From assembly GCF_029407905.1 (NCBI RefSeq), contig NC_073624.1:109430001-109494000 (forward strand): a DNA stretch of 64,000 bases, given 5' to 3'. Origin of the DNA: Bubalus kerabau (lineage: Eukaryota > Chordata > Mammalia > Artiodactyla > Bovidae). The position numbers were made by a program, and so were the translations under genes. Within the stretch, counting starts at the first letter, position 1. Each line of letters begins with the position of its first letter. Below are positions 59,463 through 64,000 of the stretch, one piece after another. Under the pieces are notes generated by a model, which did not search any database, had not been told where the DNA came from, and saw only the letters and a list, made by a program, of their open reading frames with translations.

Positions 59463-59676
59463 GCTTAGTATCTCCATTGTGTCTGACTCTTTGTGACCTT
59501 TTGGACTATAGCCTGCCAGGCTCCTCTGTCCATGGGATTCTCCAGGCAAGAATACTGAAGTGGGTTGCCATTTCCTCCTCCAGGGGATCTTCCTGACTCA
59601 GGGTCCAAACTCACATCTTCTGTGTCTCCTGCATTACAGGATGATTCTTCACCCATTGAGCCACTGGGGAATACCT
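59463..59676 (-). mobile_element. Bov-tA SINE
   Basis: Complete reverse-strand element with a perfect 15-bp target duplication tatgtatatcttggt at 59448-59462 and 59677-59691. The B-box complement is degraded (agggtccaaactcac). Confidence 0.95.
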
Positions 59677-59691
59677 TATGTATATCTTGGT

Positions 59692-60019
59692 TTAGGTTAA
59701 ATATCACAACTAAATCTCACAAGCTTATTCAGATACCTACCTGACCTTTCAAGCCCACTTAAACTTCCCTAGGATCAGCTCCTTGACCTCAATGGTTCAG
59801 AGTCTCATGGTTAGAAAGATATTAGTATCCACACCAAATGAACAGAATTTCTGTGGGGAAAATCTAGCTATCAATACTTTGAAAGGCTCCTTAGGTTTGA
59901 GAAGTGCTGTTCTATTCAGTATACAGCTCTTTCAGCAAGCATGCTCTGCCCTCCATGGTGTTATTATCTCCCTGAAGAGATAATACAGTTGAAAAAAATG
60001 TCAGTGACTACTGGGAGAT
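59692..60019. other. No gene or repeat recognised
   Basis: Unique-looking sequence. Confidence 0.5.
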
Positions 60020-60240
60020 AATTTTGATATAGCATGCACTCTGGAGTCAAGTAAATATGCACTTAATTCTGGGCTTTGCTGATCACTAGATATGTGACTA
60101 AGAGCAAGGAGCTAAACAACTGAGAGTCAATTGTTTCATTTGCAAAATGGTGACGCCACAGTCCCTCAAGAACTTGTTGTGAGAAATAAATGTCAAAAGG
60201 TATTAGTGAGCAAATTAAAGACAGTGTAATGTCTGTATTG
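60020..60240 (+). mobile_element. MIR SINE remnant
   Basis: catgcactctggagtcaagt, ctgggctttgctgatcacta, gatatgtgactaagagcaag, tttcatttgcaaaatggtga appear in MIR order. Diverged. Confidence 0.72.
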
Positions 60241-60447
60241 TGAGTTAAAAAATAGTTGTAGTAAAGGATTCCAGTGAAGACTGTTAAGTGAATGAGGAGC
60301 TTAATAATGATCAGGAAGTAAGTAGAGAAATTTTTATATGAATTTAGCTGTGGCTGTGCCTACATAGAATTATGAATCAATAAGGATAACTATAGCAGCC
60401 AATTAAGTCAAAGCACCTGCTAAATTGTTCTTTTAACAGAATTTTCA

Positions 60448-60498
60448 CATAGTCAATATATAAAACCCTCTGTTTCAGGGTTTTATATATTGACTATG
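60448..60498. repeat. Perfect 22-bp inverted repeat (hairpin)
   Basis: The left arm 60448-60469 starts catagtcaatat and ends aaaaccct; the right arm 60477-60498 is its exact reverse complement. The loop is ctgtttc (7 nt). No mismatch in 22 base pairs. Nothing around it explains it as a transposon end. Confidence 0.97.
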
Positions 60499-60766
60499 AA
60501 GCACACTTTTCTATGATTTTACTTAAGATATTTAAATTTCATTCTAGTACAAGGATATAATTTTAGCCAAATGCTACTAATACAACTGCCCTAAGGATTA
60601 AGGAGTTACTTTGGATGTGGGACTTTAACTACTAAAAGTCCAATTATCCCCAGCACACTGGGACTGGTACTCCAGATGCTTAAAATCACACTGTTGCCTC
60701 TCTACCTCATCCAGTTCTCTGTATAATAAGGTACCCATTATCCAGATCCTGGCTGTGTATCCTACA

Positions 60767-60772
60767 GATAGC
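60767..60772 (+). repeat. Left 6-bp target duplication of the solo LTR
   Basis: gatagc, repeated at 62062-62067. Six bases is the size usual for betaretroviral (ERVK-type) integration. Confidence 0.75.
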
Positions 60773-60786
60773 TGCTGGGAGCCGGC

Positions 60787-60837
60787 ATATTGCATATTGA
60801 GTGAGGATCTGGAATAGCTCAACTGGAATTCTATCAC
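60787..60837 (-). mobile_element. BovB scrap between two copies of the LTR terminus
   Basis: catattgagtg, then aggatctggaatagctcaac and tggaattctatcac, equals antisense BovB RT sequence (compare 56729-56801) with about 25 bases missing in the middle. It lies between tgctgggagccggc (60773-60786) and tgccgggagccagc (60838-60851), which look like duplicates of the LTR end. Confidence 0.75.
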
Positions 60838-61587
60838 TGCCGGGAGCCAGCGTGAGGCACTCCGCCCATGACAAAGGTCATGAGGAAGGAGGCTCGGCAT
60901 ACGCAAAGGCGGGATCGAGCCTCAGGAGTCCCCCTGGAAATTCTCGAGCATCTACCCCCAAAACCAGAGTCTGCCTACTTTCTGCTTTGTGCTTTCACCT
61001 ACACCTCTGACTTTACGGGGGGCTGTCCCCCACTACCTCTTTCTGAAAAAAGAGTTAGCTCACAGCTCCAGTTAATAATTCTTGGATGTGACAGTGTTTC
61101 AACCTACAAACTCCTTTAGAAATCCTCTAGCCTGCCTGAATGGGTTTTTCCGGCCACATGTGATTGTTCAGAGCCTTCCAACTGTGAGAGGCAGGAGATG
61201 TTCTAAACTGCCTAAACACAGATTCCTTTGAGTAGTTAAAAGATTAGAAATTGTATTGGTGAAGGGTTTTTCACTTGTTGGGCCAATGTTTGCTGCTAAG
61301 TCTCCATACTCCTTACCTACTGTGTCCTTGGCAGTGTATTGATTGATATAATGGGTGTACAGAAATGTAAAATGCAGCTTTGTCCAATGCTTTTTGGAAG
61401 GCTGGCGCCTGACTTTGGAATAATCACCTTTAGAGAAAGATAAGTTTCTTAAAATGTTAACAGGCCTCCGGGCCAGAAGATGATGTCTATCACCTGAACT
61501 TTTGCATATGATAAGTTTACAGGAAAAAAGCCTGGCTTGCTGCATGACTCTACCCCTTCCCCCATTATCCTCTATGCATAACTTAAG

Positions 61588-61613
61588 GTATAAAAACTAC
61601 TTTGGAAAATAAA
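61588..61613 (+). promoter_or_regulatory. LTR TATA box and poly-A signal
   Basis: gtataaaaac at 61588-61597 and aataaa at 61608-61613. Transcription would be expected to start about 25-30 bases after the TATA box, near 61620, so the poly-A signal sits just before R. Activity is unknown. Confidence 0.65.
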
Positions 61614-61860
61614 GTGCGGGCCTTGTTCACTGAAACTTGGTCTCCCCATGTCACTCTCTCTCCCAAATTCCAGCTGAGTGTCCATCTGGAGCGCGGATGT
61701 CCTCTGCGACCATTTATTTGCCTGGGCTTCTAAGACCCACTCGAGAAGGTGTCTAAGGTGGGGCACCTTCCGCTATTCGAGAGGGCACCTGCGGCCTCCG
61801 TGGTCAGAGCTAACCTGGTGTCACGGGTTATATTGATTTTCCGCGTAAACCAAGCCACTC

Positions 61861-61950
61861 AGCTTCTTTTCTCCACTAAATTTTCCTACTGAGCTATCCT
61901 TATTTCAGCCGCTTTTCTCCACTGAATTTCCTCACTGAGCTATCCTTATT
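61861..61950 (+). repeat. Tandem 44-bp repeat in U5
   Basis: Two units (61861-61904 and 61907-61950), each with cttttctccact and gagctatccttatt, differ at a few positions. Period 46. Confidence 0.9.
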
Positions 61951-62061
61951 CTATTACTCTTTGTATCCTTAATTAAAGTGTAATTAAGCAGTTATTCCCT
62001 GACCCTCACCTAGCCGTCTCTCCTTCGAATACCCTGGATCAGCCGGGGCTGGTCCCCGGCA

Positions 62062-62067
62062 GATAGC
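62062..62067 (+). repeat. Right 6-bp target duplication of the solo LTR
   Basis: gatagc, directly after the terminal CA; see 60767-60772. Confidence 0.75.
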
Positions 62068-62737
62068 CACATTTATTCCCTGCTGATTTCCTTAACTGGG
62101 TTGTCTAGACTTTCCAGTGATTCTTCCCATGATTCTTCCTTTTCTAAATTAAGTTGAAAACACTTCTGTTACTAAGAATCTGATTGAAACAGCCAAATCA
62201 ACCAGGAGAATTCTGAGCTGTTATAGTTACTATGCATTTTCAAATCTTTTCCATGACTGCAAATATGTTTTATAAGGCAGTGATGTCAAATGGAATGATT
62301 GTACATAGTAGGTGCTAAAAAAAAGCAGCCATTCAATGAATAATATATTTTCTCATTAGGGAAGCTTGATACCCACTAGCTATTGCATGACCAAGTCTGT
62401 CATACATCTTTATCATGACAGAGGGGAAGATTAGGAACAGAGAACCTGGAAACAGCTAGAAAAACTCACTGTGTATTTAAAAACGAGGTTTTAAAAAAAG
62501 AACCAGAATTTGAAGATTTAGGAATGTCCATGGAAAAACCATGAAAACAAAATGCCCCTGTAAGTAACATGTTATGTGTTAGAAAGATTGTGGGAATGAA
62601 TAATAGCTGAGAAAATCAAAACAGCCAGTTTTTCAAGTTATGGTTCTGTGATTAGTTAGAATGTTCATTAAATACACCTTTCCAACTTGCCAGAGTATTA
62701 TCTCCTTGTAAATGCCCACTGAAATATAGTTATCCCC

Positions 62738-62740
<3 letters not shown>
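62068..62740. other. No gene or repeat recognised
   Basis: Unique-looking AT-rich sequence. Confidence 0.5.

Positions 62741-62789
<49 letters not shown>
62741..62789. repeat. (TA)n microsatellite
   Basis: About 24 uninterrupted AT units followed by T and C runs. Likely polymorphic and prone to cruciform extrusion. Confidence 0.97.
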
Positions 62790-62792
<3 letters not shown>

Positions 62793-64000
62793 TTTTTCCC
62801 CCCCTTGGGAGAATCTTGCCTGGCTCTCAGCAATGCTCTTTTTCAGATGTATCTGTTCTCAGTCTGTTTTTGAAATGTTATGGTTCAATGTCTAATCAAA
62901 GTTTGTGTTTGTCAGGTCATTTTTATTTTTAAGCTTAACCTTTCAAAGTAAGAATGTCAGGGCATTTCCATTTTTAACTTATTTTAAGGTTCACAAACTA
63001 TTGAGAGTTTTTGGAATTTTTTTTGTCCTTAGAGAGTTTATTTTTAATTTACATATAGCTTTATTTCCCAAAAAAATTGGACAGCATATCTCTCAGTAGT
63101 TAGCCAAATGAAATCAAGAAATTCATGTATTCATTCCTTTCCCCTTCAGAGATTTCTCCCTCAAAGACTACACCAAAAAATGGTGTAAATAGCTAATGTG
63201 GAGTCCAAAGACACTACTATTGCCATTAGAGAAGAAAACTAGATTTTAAGGCACAAGTCAATTGAAGGTATAAATATAGAAATTAAAAATACATTTGTGT
63301 TTTACTTTGTTAATATCACATTATGAACCCAATCCAATGACTATATTACCTTGATAGAGTAGCATATACTTACTTGTCTTAAATAATCTATATTGCCACT
63401 ATTTTCTTCGTTCAAAATTAATAGTTCCCTTTCTTCTCTCCTTCTGAGTTCTTTTCTTTCTTAATAATTCAGATAAAGAGCCATTAGACAGTCCCAATCA
63501 AGAAAGGAGAGCCTGGCAGGGGTTGATATCATGGAAACTTCCAAGTGGGGCAGCAGCTTACTGGGATTGGAAAATTTAACAAATTTAAATTGAGCTTTCT
63601 CACTGAAAGAGGAAGAAATTGTAAACATGAAAAAAAAATGGAAATCTAGATGATAAATATATATGGTCTAGCTCTGAAGAGTCAGAGAGTCTGGGAACAG
63701 TGATACTCCAACAGCAATCAGCACACACTCACTAAGACCTACTGTGGCTCCTTCGATTAAAGAACCAATTCTAGAGGTAGAGCGAGAAAATCACAGAATA
63801 AGCCTAGAAAATGTTGTTCCAGCAATTATGGAAATGCACAAAGGGGGATGGAATCATATAAGAAAGACACAGAAGCTAACTTGGCCCCACTGGCATAATC
63901 TGGGACATTTTGTATCAAAAGACTTAGTAACAAAACATATAAGAATAAGAATGGAATAAGAATCCATAACCCCACACTGAAATAAATAAATAATAACAAA
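62790..64000. other. No gene or repeat recognised
   Basis: AT-rich. The frame 63744-63959 (71 codons) has no recognisable domain. Sequence ends in an AATA-rich stretch. Confidence 0.5.

Larger units (their letters stand above)
60773..62061 (+). mobile_element. Betaretrovirus-like (ERVK-type) solo LTR
   Basis: About 1.29 kb bounded by TG...CA and a 6-bp duplication. The canonical-looking terminus tgccgggagccagc (60838-60851) pairs with gctggtccccggca (62048-62061) as a terminal inverted repeat, 12 of 14. A long U3 leads to a TATA-like gtataaaaac (61588-61597) and AATAAA only 11 bases later (61608-61613), a spacing that suggests a short R region. U5 contains a tandem repeat. Higher CpG than its surroundings. 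No internal retroviral sequence follows: unique DNA resumes after the right duplication, so it is solo. Orientation follows from TATA and AATAAA. Confidence 0.85.

Noticed and set aside
60448..60498. Hairpin as a microRNA precursor or transcription terminator
   Set aside because: The stem is perfect and short, without the bulges and roughly 33-bp stem usual for pri-miRNA, and intrinsic terminators are not a feature of this kind of genome; fold-back mutation fits better.
60625..61545. Minus-strand frames of 93 and 125 codons near and in the LTR U3
   Set aside because: They are antisense to the LTR's transcriptional direction and show no recognisable retroviral product.
1..64000. CRISPR arrays or bacterial operons
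   Set aside because: Repeated motifs are SINE and LINE copies spread on both strands, not evenly spaced short repeats; no prokaryotic gene structure is present.

Overview
The window is nuclear DNA from a ruminant, most likely a bovid; I cannot fix the species. The evidence is the repeat content: many copies of the RTE-type LINE BovB, tRNA-headed Bov-tA and Bov-A2 SINEs, a ruminant-type L1 and ruminant LTRs. By my own boundaries, about a quarter of the window is BovB in at least 16 pieces on both strands. I found no exon of a cellular gene, no structural RNA gene, no CRISPR and nothing bacterial. Every long reading frame is retrotransposon reverse transcriptase. The window is best read as AT-rich intergenic or deep intronic sequence.

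Layout. 1-9 kb: SINE fragments, an old Tigger-like DNA transposon (318-818), an internally deleted L1 flanked by a 16-bp target duplication (3055-6574), a Bov-A2 dimer, Bov-tA, MIR and a MaLR-type LTR. 9.8-12.9 kb: BovB cluster with one copy nested antisense inside another. 13-17 kb: Bov-tA, an L2-like end and a possible LTR. 17.1-20.8 kb: two BovB copies tail to tail. 21-24.6 kb: old L1 fragments and a Bov-tA whose tail has become a GT microsatellite. 25.7-26.8 kb: BovB. 28-33.3 kb: mariner fragment, Bov-tA, two MaLR/ERVL-type LTRs and a BovB end. 34.5-40.3 kb: an LTR split by BovB, a Bov-tA, then a second tail-to-tail BovB pair, one copy reaching into the endonuclease domain. 41-51.5 kb: scattered SINEs, BovB, an old L1 3' end holding a Bov-A2 and a 90-bp BovB end, and a MIR split by Bov-tA. 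51.5-54 kb: the longest repeat-poor stretch. 54-60 kb: SINEs, BovB, complex microsatellites, MIR. 60.4-62.1 kb: a perfect 22-bp hairpin, then a 1.29-kb betaretrovirus-like (ERVK-type) solo LTR with a 6-bp duplication and an unusual doubled 5' terminus. 62-64 kb: a TA array and unique sequence.

How the parts work together. BovB enzymes are thought to mobilise the Bov-tA/Bov-A SINEs, whose 3' part resembles the BovB 3' end. L1 and the LTRs are separate systems. Nothing here looks able to move by itself: each L1 and BovB copy is truncated, frameshifted or missing its endonuclease. I did not find a new multi-gene system. The points worth a second look are structural: nested and convergent BovB inverted repeats, the L1 with its middle removed, the micro-insertion of an L1 3' end, the perfect hairpin, and the LTR with a BovB scrap between two copies of its own terminus. 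Family names come from recognition, not a database search, and boundaries without a target duplication are good to roughly 5-30 bases.
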